A stretch of DNA of 64,000 nucleotides, taken from the NCBI GenBank assembly GCA_900768465.1, contig CAAGCY010000016.1, forward strand, positions 1 to 64,000, given 5' to 3'. Each line of letters begins with the position of its first letter. Position 1 is the first letter of the stretch. The DNA comes from Alphaproteobacteria bacterium (GTDB taxonomy: Bacteria > Pseudomonadota > Alphaproteobacteria > CAAGCB01 > CAG-977). Shown here in pieces: positions 23,477 through 31,326 of this stretch. The notes below the pieces were generated by a model. That model did no database searches, was not told the DNA's origin, and worked only from the letters and a program-made list of their open reading frames with translations. The position numbers and the translations under genes were made by a program.

Positions 23477-24777
23477 AGACGCCCGACTTTTTAACACGCG
23501 CCCTTGCCGTCGATCTGTTGTCCGCCGTCGTGCGCAAAGGAAAAGGGCTGGAGGAAGAATTTGCCGCTTTGATGGACAGGCAGGACAAAACCGCGCCTTT
23601 GGATGTTCGGGACAGGACTTTTGTGCGTCTGCTGGCGACGACGGCTTTGCGCCGCTTGGGGCAGATTGACGATTTGCTGCGGCGTTTTTTGAGCAAGCCT
23701 TTGCCTGACAAGGCGGCGTATGTAACGGATGTTTTACGCATCGCCGCCGCACAGATTGTTTTTTTGAACACGCCGCCGCACGCCGCCGTTTCAACTGCGG
23801 TTTCTTTGGTCAAAGGCGGGCTGTTCAAAGGCTTTGCGGGGCTGGTCAACGCCGTTTTACGCAAAGTCGCGCGCGACGGGGATGAAATCGCCGCCGCCCA
23901 AAATCCCGCCGCGCTGAACGTTCCCGATTGGCTGTTCAATCAATGGAGCGCGGAATACGGCAAAGCCGCCGCCCAAAAAATCGCTTTGGCGGGACTGGAG
24001 GAGGCGCCGCTGGACTTTACGGTCAAAGGCGATGTCCCTGAATGGGCGGAAAAGCTGGAGGCGGTTGTTATGCCGACGGGGACTTTGCGGCGCGAAAAAT
24101 CCGCTTCCGTTCCCGCTTTGGCGGGGTTTGAAGACGGCGCGTGGTGGGTGCAGGATTTGTCCGCCGCTTTGCCCGCGACGCTGTTCGGGGATTTGCGGGG
24201 TAAAAAAGCCGCCGACGTGTGCGCCGCCCCCGGCGGAAAAACGGCTCAAATGGTTTTGGGCGGCGCGGATGTCGTCGCCGTCGATGTTTCCGCAAACCGC
24301 GTCAAACGGCTGAAAGAAAACTTGGACAGGCTGAAACTGCCCGCCAAAGTCGTTGTTTCGGATGCGCGCGTATGGGCGGAAAAGGAACAAAAGGCAAGCT
24401 TTGACGCGATTTTGCTGGACGCGCCGTGTTCCGCGACGGGGACTTTGCGCCGCCACCCCGATGTGGTGTGCCACAGAACGCCCGCCGATGTCGAACGGCT
24501 GAACAAAACGCAAAAAGAGCTGTTGGAAACAATGCTGACTTTGCTGAAGCCCGACGGCGTTTTGGTGTATTGCGTTTGTTCCGTTTTGCCGTCCGAAGGG
24601 CGGGCGTTAATCGACGGGGTTGTCAATGCGGGGCTTGCGGAACGCTTGCCTTTGACGAACGAAGTCCCCGCGGAAATGATTTCAAAAGCGGGCGATTTGA
24701 CGGTTTTGCCGTATTTTTACGAACAAAGCGGCGGGTGCGACGGATTTTTCGCCGCCCGCTTGAAACGCAAAGGATAA
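23473..24777 (+). CDS. rsmB: 16S rRNA cytosine-C5 methyltransferase RsmB family
   Basis: SAM-dependent RNA m5C methyltransferase, 434 aa. Residues about 5-135 form a NusB-like RNA-binding domain. The catalytic domain has the SAM site DVCAAPGGKTAQM (about 248-260), the motif IV cysteine in DAPCSATGTLRRHPD (C319) and the motif VI nucleophile in YCVCSVLPSEG (C369). This is the RsmB layout, which modifies C967 of 16S rRNA in E. coli numbering. Overlaps the membrane protein gene by 4 bp. Confidence 0.9.
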   Translation: MKTPDFLTRALAVDLLSAVVRKGKGLEEEFAALMDRQDKTAPLDVRDRTFVRLLATTALRRLGQIDDLLRRFLSKPLPDKAAYVTDVLRIAAAQIVFLNTPPHAAVSTAVSLVKGGLFKGFAGLVNAVLRKVARDGDEIAAAQNPAALNVPDWLFNQWSAEYGKAAAQKIALAGLEEAPLDFTVKGDVPEWAEKLEAVVMPTGTLRREKSASVPALAGFEDGAWWVQDLSAALPATLFGDLRGKKAADVCAAPGGKTAQMVLGGADVVAVDVSANRVKRLKENLDRLKLPAKVVVSDARVWAEKEQKASFDAILLDAPCSATGTLRRHPDVVCHRTPADVERLNKTQKELLETMLTLLKPDGVLVYCVCSVLPSEGRALIDGVVNAGLAERLPLTNEVPAEMISKAGDLTVLPYFYEQSGGCDGFFAARLKRKG

Positions 24778-24780
24778 AAA

Positions 24781-25377
24781 ATGGCTCAAACAATCCTGTA
24801 TCCCTTTACCGAAGAGGACTTTAACGAAGCGACGGCGGAAAAGGTCGCAATGATAAAAGCTTTGCAAAAATCGGGCGAAGTCAATCCGCTTTGCGTCGTC
24901 GACAAAGAGGGAAAAATATCAAAACTGCTGAAAAAGGAACGCTTGGGATTCGAGGTCGTTCCCGTCGCAAAGCAGGTTTATCCGAACGATTTTTATCTTA
25001 AAGCGTTGTTCGTGCTGATGACAACGACTTTGGCGCAGTTCGCTTTTATCAGAATGCATAAAATCCAAACCCTGCATTGTTTCGATTTGGACACGCTGAT
25101 GATGTGGGGCAATGCGGCGAAAATGTACCGTGTGCCGTATTTTGTTTCTTTGGACGATTTGCCGAAAACGGGAAAAATGGCGTCCATGCTGATAACGGAT
25201 GCGAAATCCGTTGTTTGTGCGAACGACGATATTGTCAGCCGTTTGCCGCGCTTTGCCAAAAAGAAAGCGACAATCGCTCCCAAAGCGGAAGAACGCTTGC
25301 CGTTTTGGGCGGAACGCTATAATCTGTTGTCAAAGCCGTTTTCTTTCACGCAGTCGACGGGACTGCCGAATAAATAA
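24781..25377 (+). CDS. Short glycosyltransferase-like (GT-B N-terminal domain) protein
   Basis: A 198-aa protein resembling only the N-terminal Rossmann half of family 4 glycosyltransferases: an initial strand, a helix-rich region ending HCFDLDTLMMWGNAAK (around 98-113), then VPYFVSLDD. The nucleotide-sugar-binding C-terminal half is absent, and the reading frame ends naturally without an obvious frameshift. It may bind a partner, be a remnant, or belong to an unrecognised family. Three bp after rsmB, 13 bp before the IalB-like gene. Confidence 0.45.
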   Translation: MAQTILYPFTEEDFNEATAEKVAMIKALQKSGEVNPLCVVDKEGKISKLLKKERLGFEVVPVAKQVYPNDFYLKALFVLMTTTLAQFAFIRMHKIQTLHCFDLDTLMMWGNAAKMYRVPYFVSLDDLPKTGKMASMLITDAKSVVCANDDIVSRLPRFAKKKATIAPKAEERLPFWAERYNLLSKPFSFTQSTGLPNK

Positions 25378-25390
25378 GGGGAAAAATCCT

Positions 25391-25927
25391 TTGCTGAAAA
25401 AAGTTTTGTTTGCATTTGTTGCTTTGTTTTCTTTTCCGTTAAATGCGGAAGTGCTGATTGACGCGCAAAAAGTTCAGCATATCGGCGTGTTTGACGATTG
25501 GAACGCGTATATTTACACCTCTAAAAAGGACAAAGTGTGCTTTGTGTCGTCGATGCCTTTGCGGTCGACGGGCGAATATACGCGCCGCGGCGATGTGTTT
25601 TTGCTGATTTCCAGCCGCCCGAACGAAGAAATCTACGATACGGTGACTTTTGTGGCGGGCTATACGTTTATGCCGCGTTCCGAAGCTCTGCTGCGCGTCG
25701 GAAAAGTCAAAGCCGATTTGTTTACCAGCGAAGACACCGCTTGGGCTAAAAATATGAAAACCGACGCGGAAATAGCCCGCGCGATGAATACGGGCGTTCG
25801 TTTGACGGTCAAAGGGGTGACCGTTCAAGGCATTGAAACACACGATGTTTTTTCGCTCAAAGGCTTTAACAACGCGATGGAGGCGATTAACCGCCTGTGC
25901 CGTCAGCCCGCCGGAAAAAATGAATAG
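25391..25927 (+). CDS. Invasion-associated locus B (IalB) family exported protein
   Basis: A 178-aa exported protein. The signal peptide is LKKVLFAFVALFSFPLNA. The mature part matches the IalB pattern: DDWNAYIY, VCFVSSMPLRS, the beta strands VFLLISSRP and VTFVAGYTF, then LFTSEDTAWAK, RLTVKGVTVQGIETHDVFSL and GFNNAMEAI. The family is named for Bartonella invasion but is common in non-pathogenic alphaproteobacteria. The start is TTG at 25391, preceded by AAGGGGAA; the longer frame upstream lies in the previous gene. Confidence 0.8.
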   Translation: MLKKVLFAFVALFSFPLNAEVLIDAQKVQHIGVFDDWNAYIYTSKKDKVCFVSSMPLRSTGEYTRRGDVFLLISSRPNEEIYDTVTFVAGYTFMPRSEALLRVGKVKADLFTSEDTAWAKNMKTDAEIARAMNTGVRLTVKGVTVQGIETHDVFSLKGFNNAMEAINRLCRQPAGKNE

Positions 25928-25985
25928 CAACCGACGCGGGGAAGTGCTACACTTCCGTTAAGAATCGAATCAAGAGGTGAAAACA

Positions 25986-26432
25986 ATGACCGCTGAAAAC
26001 AATCCCGTTCGTCAGGAATTCATTGATATGTACGAAGAAAACCTTATCAACGAAATGGATGCGAAAGGGGATGACGTGTCCGAGGACGAAGAACGCACGA
26101 TGCGTGTCAACGCCATGGTGGATACCGCTTTGCAGGTGCGCAAGGACATGGATCCGTTGCTGGCGACCCGTTTGAAATCGTTGGAAAATCTGAAGGAATA
26201 CAAACAATACCTGCTGTCCGAATTCAAACTGTTCGGCGCGATTGACAAAGCCAAAGTAGGTAAAATCTTTGCCGAATATCTGTTGTTCGCGCTGTTGGAC
26301 GAATTCGAGGTTGACGACAATGTCGATTTCGACGTGTTCGGCGGCGAACTGGATGCGGCTTATGCCAAAATGCCCTATGAGTATCAGGATTTGCGCCGCA
26401 TTTATCCGTGGGGTGTTTTAATTGACGACTAA
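25986..26432 (+). CDS. Acidic cytoplasmic protein of unknown function
   Basis: A 148-aa, strongly acidic protein without signal peptide or membrane segment. The N-terminal half is helical and probably coiled-coil (EEDERTMRVNAMVDTALQ-like); the C-terminus is DDNVDFDVFGGELDAAYAKM and ends IYPWGVLIDD. The ATG at 25986 is preferred over the in-frame GTG at 25977, because AGAGG lies 8 bp before the ATG and overlaps the GTG. Convergent with the SDR gene by 4 bp. Not recognised. Confidence 0.6.
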   Translation: MTAENNPVRQEFIDMYEENLINEMDAKGDDVSEDEERTMRVNAMVDTALQVRKDMDPLLATRLKSLENLKEYKQYLLSEFKLFGAIDKAKVGKIFAEYLLFALLDEFEVDDNVDFDVFGGELDAAYAKMPYEYQDLRRIYPWGVLIDD

Positions 26433-27193
26433 GCCTTTTTGGGCAGTTTCGACAACAGGATTTCCGCTATCGGCGCGGGCAGACAGCTCATCAGCCAGAC
26501 GGAAAGCGCAAGCAGGGGCGGGAAAGTAATCCGCCCTTTGTTTTTTGCCAATCCCTTGGCGATGATGTCGGCGGCGCGCGGCGCTTCCATCAAAAACGGC
26601 ATGGGAAATTTGTTTTTCGCCGTAATGCGCGATTTGACGAATCCGGGGCATATTACGTTGATTTCCAATCCTTCGGGCTTCATTGCCCCGCGCAGAGCTT
26701 CGCCCCATGCGCGCACGGCGTTTTTCGATCCCGAATAGGCGGGGGCTGACGGCAGTCCGCGGTATCCCGCCAGCGAGCTTGTCATCGCGATTTGTCCTTT
26801 GCGGCGGGGTTTCATTCGTTCCAAAGCGGGCAGGACGGTGTTTAAAACGCCGTTGACGTTGACGGCGAAAATCAAGCGGGTTGTTTTTGCCGATTCGATG
26901 TTTCCGTCCCCCGGTCCCGCCGAAACGCCCGCGTTGGCGATAACCAAATCCAGCGGGGCGGTTTCATCGCAGCGCGTTATCCAATCCGCCGTTTGCTTTT
27001 CGTCGGTAACGTCGATTTGTTCGGCGTAAACGACCGCGCCTTTGGCTTCGCACGCCTGTTTGACGGCTTGAACGCGGTCGGCGTTTCGTCCGCACAAGAA
27101 CAAAACCGTGTCCTTTGCGGCGTAATGAATCGCCAAAGCTTCGCCTATGCCGCTGGATGCGCCCGTGATTAAAATATGCTGCGGATTTTTCAT
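26429..27193 (-). CDS. Short-chain dehydrogenase/reductase (SDR) family protein
   Basis: NAD(P)-dependent oxidoreductase, 254 aa. Cofactor motif TGASSGIG (about 10-17), NAG at about 90-92, active-site serine in MTSSLAGYRG and the YSGSK catalytic pair (about 156-160). The C-terminal part (about 215-250) is hydrophobic (LLALSVWLMSCLPAPIAEIL) and may associate with the membrane, as in some SDRs acting on lipids. Substrate unknown. Divergent from yicC with a 68-bp gap. Confidence 0.88.
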   Translation of the reverse strand: MKNPQHILITGASSGIGEALAIHYAAKDTVLFLCGRNADRVQAVKQACEAKGAVVYAEQIDVTDEKQTADWITRCDETAPLDLVIANAGVSAGPGDGNIESAKTTRLIFAVNVNGVLNTVLPALERMKPRRKGQIAMTSSLAGYRGLPSAPAYSGSKNAVRAWGEALRGAMKPEGLEINVICPGFVKSRITAKNKFPMPFLMEAPRAADIIAKGLAKNKGRITFPPLLALSVWLMSCLPAPIAEILLSKLPKKA

Positions 27194-27261
27194 TTTTGCT
27201 TTCCCTTATCAAGCTTATTTGGCTATAACTTAAAGCAAACGGTTTAAAGGAACTTTAAAAA

Positions 27262-28098
27262 ATGGAAAGTATGACAGGATTTGCCTGCGTCAAAGCGGGA
27301 CGGTGGATTTGGACTCTGCGCTCCGTCAACGCCAAAGGGCTGGATGTACGCACCAGACTGGCGGTTGACAGCTTGGACAACGATGTGCGCGCCGTGTTGC
27401 GTCAAAATTTTGCGCGCGGCACGATAACGGTGGCTTTGGATACGGACGACGCGGCGGGAACGCTGAGCGTCAATTCGGATTTTTTGGAAACGCTGTGCCG
27501 CGAGGCTTTGCGCCAAGCCGAACGCTATCCGTCTTTTCACGTCGGTGATTTGGCGACGCTGATGACCGTCAAAGGCGTGGTCGAATCGGGACAGCCCAAG
27601 GCGGAGGAAGACGCGCTGAAACAGGCGTTGAAACAAGCGGCGGCGGAATTGAAAAAAGCCCGCTTGGCAGAAGGCGAAAAGCTGAAAAAATGTCTGTCCG
27701 AAATCGTCGATTCCATTGAAGCTTTGGTGAAAACGGCGGAAACGCGCGCCGATGCTCAGAACGAAAAAATCCGCCAAACGCTGAAAGCGCAGTACGAATC
27801 GTTGAAAGACGCCGCGCCGCTGCCCGAAGAACGGTTCTTGCAGGAAGTGACGGCGTGGATGCTGCGCGCCGATGTGCGCGAAGAACTCGATCGGCTGAAA
27901 GCCCATGTCGAAACCGCCCGCGAATTGTTCGGGCAGGACGGATCCGTCGGGCGCAAGCTGGACTTTTTGTGTCAGGAATTCAACCGCGAAGCCAACACGC
28001 TTTGCTCGAAATCGGCGGATATCGAACTGACGCGGACGGGGCTGGCTTTAAAGTCGGAAATCGACCGTTTGCGCGAACAAATCCAAAATATCGAATAA
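27262..28098 (+). CDS. yicC: YicC family protein
   Basis: A 278-aa member of the YicC family, endoribonucleases or RNase-associated regulators of RNA stability. Family features: the MxSMTGFA start, RSVNAKGLDVRTRL (about 20-33) and the C-terminal DVREELDRLKAH, GRKLDFLCQEFNREANTLCSKS. AAGGA precedes the ATG. It sits 11 bp before gmk, a pairing conserved in alphaproteobacteria. Confidence 0.92.
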   Translation: MESMTGFACVKAGRWIWTLRSVNAKGLDVRTRLAVDSLDNDVRAVLRQNFARGTITVALDTDDAAGTLSVNSDFLETLCREALRQAERYPSFHVGDLATLMTVKGVVESGQPKAEEDALKQALKQAAAELKKARLAEGEKLKKCLSEIVDSIEALVKTAETRADAQNEKIRQTLKAQYESLKDAAPLPEERFLQEVTAWMLRADVREELDRLKAHVETARELFGQDGSVGRKLDFLCQEFNREANTLCSKSADIELTRTGLALKSEIDRLREQIQNIE

Positions 28099-28109
28099 AG
28101 GAGAACGCT

Positions 28110-28742
28110 ATGATTAACAACGGAATTGCAAGACGCGGCTTGATGTTGGTGCTTTCGTCGCCGTCGGGGACAGGAAAAACGGCGATTTCCCACCGTATTT
28201 TGGACAGCGATCCGAATTTCTTTTTGTCCGTGTCCGCTACGACCCGCGCCCCGCGCGCCGGTGAAGTCGACGGCAAGGATTATTTCTTTGTTACCCGTGA
28301 ACAATACGACGAAATGGTTCGAAACGGCGAGTTTTTGGAACACGCCGAATTTTGCGGCAACTGCTACGGCACGCCCGCAAAACCCGTCCAAGCCGCCCTT
28401 GGCGCGGGCAAAGACGTTTTGTTCGATATCGAATGGCAGGGCGCGCGCCAGCTGGCGCAAACCGCCCGCGACGACGTGGTCAGCGTTTCGATTTTGCCGC
28501 CGTCGTTGCCCGAACTGGAACAACGCTTGATTCACCGCAACGATTCCCCCGAAAACGTCAAAAAACGTATGGCGACCGCCGCGACCGAAGCCGCTCATTG
28601 GCAGGAATACGACTATGTCGTCATCAATCAAGATCTGGACGAATGTGTCGAGGCGGTTAAATCGATTTTAACGGCAGAACGATTGAAACGTTTGCGCCAA
28701 ATCGGATTGCAAGCCTTTGTAAATAAAATGCTTTCCGCTTGA
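28110..28742 (+). CDS. gmk: Guanylate kinase
   Basis: Phosphorylates GMP to GDP in nucleotide synthesis. It has 210 aa. P-loop SSPSGTGKTA (about 16-25), GMP-binding region SVSATTRAPRAGEVDGKDYFF with FWEHA-like FLEHAEF, and the lid region RLIHRNDSPENVKKRM. The ATG at 28110 has AAAGGAGA in front. A longer frame from 27855 is rejected because it overlaps yicC. Confidence 0.96.
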   Translation: MINNGIARRGLMLVLSSPSGTGKTAISHRILDSDPNFFLSVSATTRAPRAGEVDGKDYFFVTREQYDEMVRNGEFLEHAEFCGNCYGTPAKPVQAALGAGKDVLFDIEWQGARQLAQTARDDVVSVSILPPSLPELEQRLIHRNDSPENVKKRMATAATEAAHWQEYDYVVINQDLDECVEAVKSILTAERLKRLRQIGLQAFVNKMLSA

Positions 28743-28799
28743 CATTCAAAATTTTTTGGACAAAAATAAAGAAAATTTTGAAGAAAAAGGAGTTGTTCG

Positions 28800-30665
28800 A
28801 TGACTGAAGAAATGCCGAAGTGGGACTTGAGCGATTTGTACGAATCCATGGATTCGCCCGAATTGAAAAAGGATATGGCGGCGCTCAGCGCGGGGGCAAC
28901 CCGTTTTGAAACCCGTTACAAAGGCGGGCTGAGCGAATTGTCGCCCGCGGAATTCGGAAAATCCATCGTCGAATACGAAAAACTGAACGAAACGGCGCAA
29001 AAGCTGGATACTTACGCGTATTTGATGCATTCGACGAACATGAACGATCCCGTTGTTTCGGGCTTTTACCAAAACGTGCAGGAAAAAGGAAACGACGTTG
29101 CGGGAAAAATGCTGTTCTATACGTTGGAAATCAACAAGCTCAGCGATTCGGAACTGAAGGACAAACTGTCCGACGAAACGGTGCGGGACTATGCGCCGTG
29201 GCTGGAAAACGTCCGCGCGGGACGCGAACACCAGTTACCCGAAAACTTGGAAAAAATGTTGCTGGACAAATCGATGAGCAGCGCGACCGCGTGGAACCGT
29301 TTGTACGACGAAACCATGGCGGGACTGCGCTTTAACGTCGGCGGCAAACAGCTGACCGAACCCGAAGCGTCCGCTTTGATGTCGTCGCCCGATATGGAAA
29401 CCCGCCACGAAGCGGGCGCGGAAATCGATCGCGTGATGAAGCGGAATATGCCCGTGTTCGCTTTGATTACCAACACGTTGGCGAAAGACAAGCAAATCGA
29501 GGACGAATGGCGCGGCTACAAACGCCCGATTTCCGAACGCAACGTCGCCAATCAGGTCGAAGACGAAGTCGTCGACGCTTTGGTCGATTCCGTTGTGGAC
29601 AGCCATGCGGACATTTCTCACCGCTATTATAAAATGAAAGCCGACTGGCTGGGCGTGGACAAACTGGAATACTGGGACAGAAACGCTCCGATTCCGGGGG
29701 TTGAGGGGCGCAAATACACGTGGGACGAAGCCAAAGCCACCGTTTTGGCGGCGTACAACGAATTTTCGCCCGAAATGGCGGCTATCGGCAAAAAGTTTTT
29801 CGATAACAACTGGATTGACGTCGCCCCCAAAGAAGGCAAAGAAGGCGGGGCGTACGCTCATCCCGCCGTGCCGTCCGCGCATCCGTATCTGATGCTGAAT
29901 TTTATGGGCAGTTCGGGCGACGTGATGACGCTGGCGCACGAATTGGGACACGGCGTCCACCAGTATTTGGCGCGCAAACAGGGGCTTTTGAAGTCCGAAA
30001 CGCCGATTACGCTGGCTGAAACGGCATCCATTTTCGGCGAAATGATGACGTTCAAATATATGCTGAAGCACGAAAAAGATCCCAAACAGCGCTTTGCGAT
30101 GCTGGCGGAAAAAACGGGTTCCATGCTGAACACGACCGTGCGTCAAATCGCTTTCCACCGCTTTGAAACCGACGTTCACTCCACCCGCCGCAAGGAAGGC
30201 GAACTGTCGCCCGACAAGCTCAACGCGATATGGACGAAAACGCAGACCGAAGCTTTGGGACCCGCCGTGAAAAACGACGATCGCTCCAGTTCGGCGTGGG
30301 CGACGATTCCGCACATGGTTCACACGCCGTTTTATGTGTACGGCTACGCGTTCGGCGATTGCCTGGTCAATTCCCTGTACAATGTGTACGAGGAGGGCAA
30401 AGTCAAGGATTTCCCGAACAAGTATATGGAAATGCTGGGAAAAGGCGGATCGGAACGCCATAAGTCCATGCTCAAACCGTTCGGATTGGACGCTTCCAAA
30501 TCCGATTTTTGGAAGAAAGGCTTGAACGTCATCAAGGGCTTTGTCGACGAACTGGAAGTGCTGACCGACGAGCTGGGGATGAACAAAAACAAAGCCAAAG
30601 GGCAAACGCAAGGGCAGGCGAAAGTCAATCCCGTCCTTGTTGCCGCGGCTCAGAAACAGCGTTAA
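28800..30665 (+). CDS. pepF: M3 family oligoendopeptidase (PepF-like)
   Basis: Zinc metallopeptidase that degrades oligopeptides in the cytoplasm; 621 aa is normal. The zinc site HELGH is at residues 380-384, followed by ETASIFGEMMTF, which holds the third ligand glutamate. The N-terminal oligoendopeptidase domain (about 100-190) precedes it. The C-terminus ends in a lysine/glutamine-rich tail (NKAKGQTQGQAK). AAAAGGAG precedes the ATG. The CsoR-like gene follows after 11 bp. Confidence 0.93.
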   Translation: MTEEMPKWDLSDLYESMDSPELKKDMAALSAGATRFETRYKGGLSELSPAEFGKSIVEYEKLNETAQKLDTYAYLMHSTNMNDPVVSGFYQNVQEKGNDVAGKMLFYTLEINKLSDSELKDKLSDETVRDYAPWLENVRAGREHQLPENLEKMLLDKSMSSATAWNRLYDETMAGLRFNVGGKQLTEPEASALMSSPDMETRHEAGAEIDRVMKRNMPVFALITNTLAKDKQIEDEWRGYKRPISERNVANQVEDEVVDALVDSVVDSHADISHRYYKMKADWLGVDKLEYWDRNAPIPGVEGRKYTWDEAKATVLAAYNEFSPEMAAIGKKFFDNNWIDVAPKEGKEGGAYAHPAVPSAHPYLMLNFMGSSGDVMTLAHELGHGVHQYLARKQGLLKSETPITLAETASIFGEMMTFKYMLKHEKDPKQRFAMLAEKTGSMLNTTVRQIAFHRFETDVHSTRRKEGELSPDKLNAIWTKTQTEALGPAVKNDDRSSSAWATIPHMVHTPFYVYGYAFGDCLVNSLYNVYEEGKVKDFPNKYMEMLGKGGSERHKSMLKPFGLDASKSDFWKKGLNVIKGFVDELEVLTDELGMNKNKAKGQTQGQAKVNPVLVAAAQKQR

Positions 30666-30676
30666 AGGAATAAAAA

Positions 30677-30946
30677 ATGGTCGAATATGTTTCATCGACA
30701 GCGGGCGAACTGCAGACCCGATTGAATCGTATTTCGGGACAAATCGAAGGAATCAAGAAAATGATTTCCGACAAACGCGAAACAACCGAGGTTTTAACCC
30801 AGTTGCGCGCGGTTCGCGCCGCCGTCAAGGGCATGGAAACGGCGCTGTTGACCGATTTGCTGCACGGCAAGGCAAAGAAACTGTCCGCCGCCAGACGCGA
30901 CGAACAAATCGAGGAACTGCTCGCTTTGTTGCGCCGATACGGATAA
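30677..30946 (+). CDS. CsoR/RcnR/FrmR-like all-helical protein lacking sensor cysteines
   Basis: An 89-aa protein with the family layout: RLNRISGQIEGIKKMI at about 15-30, then a helix LTQLRAVRAAVKGMETALL and a C-terminal helix. The family normally senses copper, nickel or formaldehyde through Cys/His ligands, including a cysteine where this protein has RETTEV. Here there is no cysteine and only one histidine. It may sense something else or act as a structural DNA-binding protein. Cotranscribed with pepF. Confidence 0.7.
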   Translation: MVEYVSSTAGELQTRLNRISGQIEGIKKMISDKRETTEVLTQLRAVRAAVKGMETALLTDLLHGKAKKLSAARRDEQIEELLALLRRYG

Positions 30947-30951
30947 GCAAC

Positions 30952-30979
30952 AAAAAGCCTGCCGAACGGCAGGCTTTTT
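30952..30979. terminator. Bidirectional terminator between csoR-like gene and yjfB
   Basis: The perfect 12-bp stem AAAAAGCCTGCC/GGCAGGCTTTTT around GAAC lies between two convergent genes and carries a T-run on both strands. Confidence 0.94.
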
Positions 30980-30996
30980 GATTCTTAAACAAGGAT

Positions 30997-31188
30997 TTAA
31001 ACCAGAATATCCAAAACCGCGCCGCGACCGTCCGCGGCGGTCGGCGCCGGAGCGGCGTTTTCGGCAACCATATTCACCAGCTGTTGCTGTTGGTTCAGGG
31101 TGTTTTTCAATGAAGCCATGGCAACGGATTGCTGAATCATTTGCATTTGCGCCGCGACAACTTGCTGAGCCATATCGGAAATATCCAT
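30997..31188 (-). CDS. YjfB family putative motility protein
   Basis: A 63-aa protein of the YjfB pattern: a start like MDIS with MAQQVVAAQMQMIQQSVAMA, then SLKNTLNQQQQLVNMV. The family is named putative motility protein and occurs in flagellated bacteria, first noted in Gram-positives; its mechanism is unknown. AAGGAG precedes the ATG. The nearby flbT and flagellin genes fit a motility role, though transcription units are separate. Confidence 0.7.
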   Translation of the reverse strand: MDISDMAQQVVAAQMQMIQQSVAMASLKNTLNQQQQLVNMVAENAAPAPTAADGRGAVLDILV

Positions 31189-31297
31189 AAAACGCTCCTT
31201 CTCAACTCTTTTTTACAGTGTAAGATTTTTTTTGCCAAAAAGCAACTTTTCGTTAAGAAAAAGTTTAAATCCGAGACTTTGTGCGGAGTCGTCATAA

Positions 31298-31323
31298 AAA
31301 AAGGAGCCTATTGGCTCCTTTTT
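31298..31323 (-). terminator. Terminator of the threonine-synthase-like gene
   Basis: AAAAAGGAGCC (31298-31308) pairs with GGCTCCTTTTT (31313-31323) around TATT. On the minus strand it ends in a U-run directly after the stop codon at 31327. Confidence 0.92.
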
Positions 31324-31326
31324 AAC

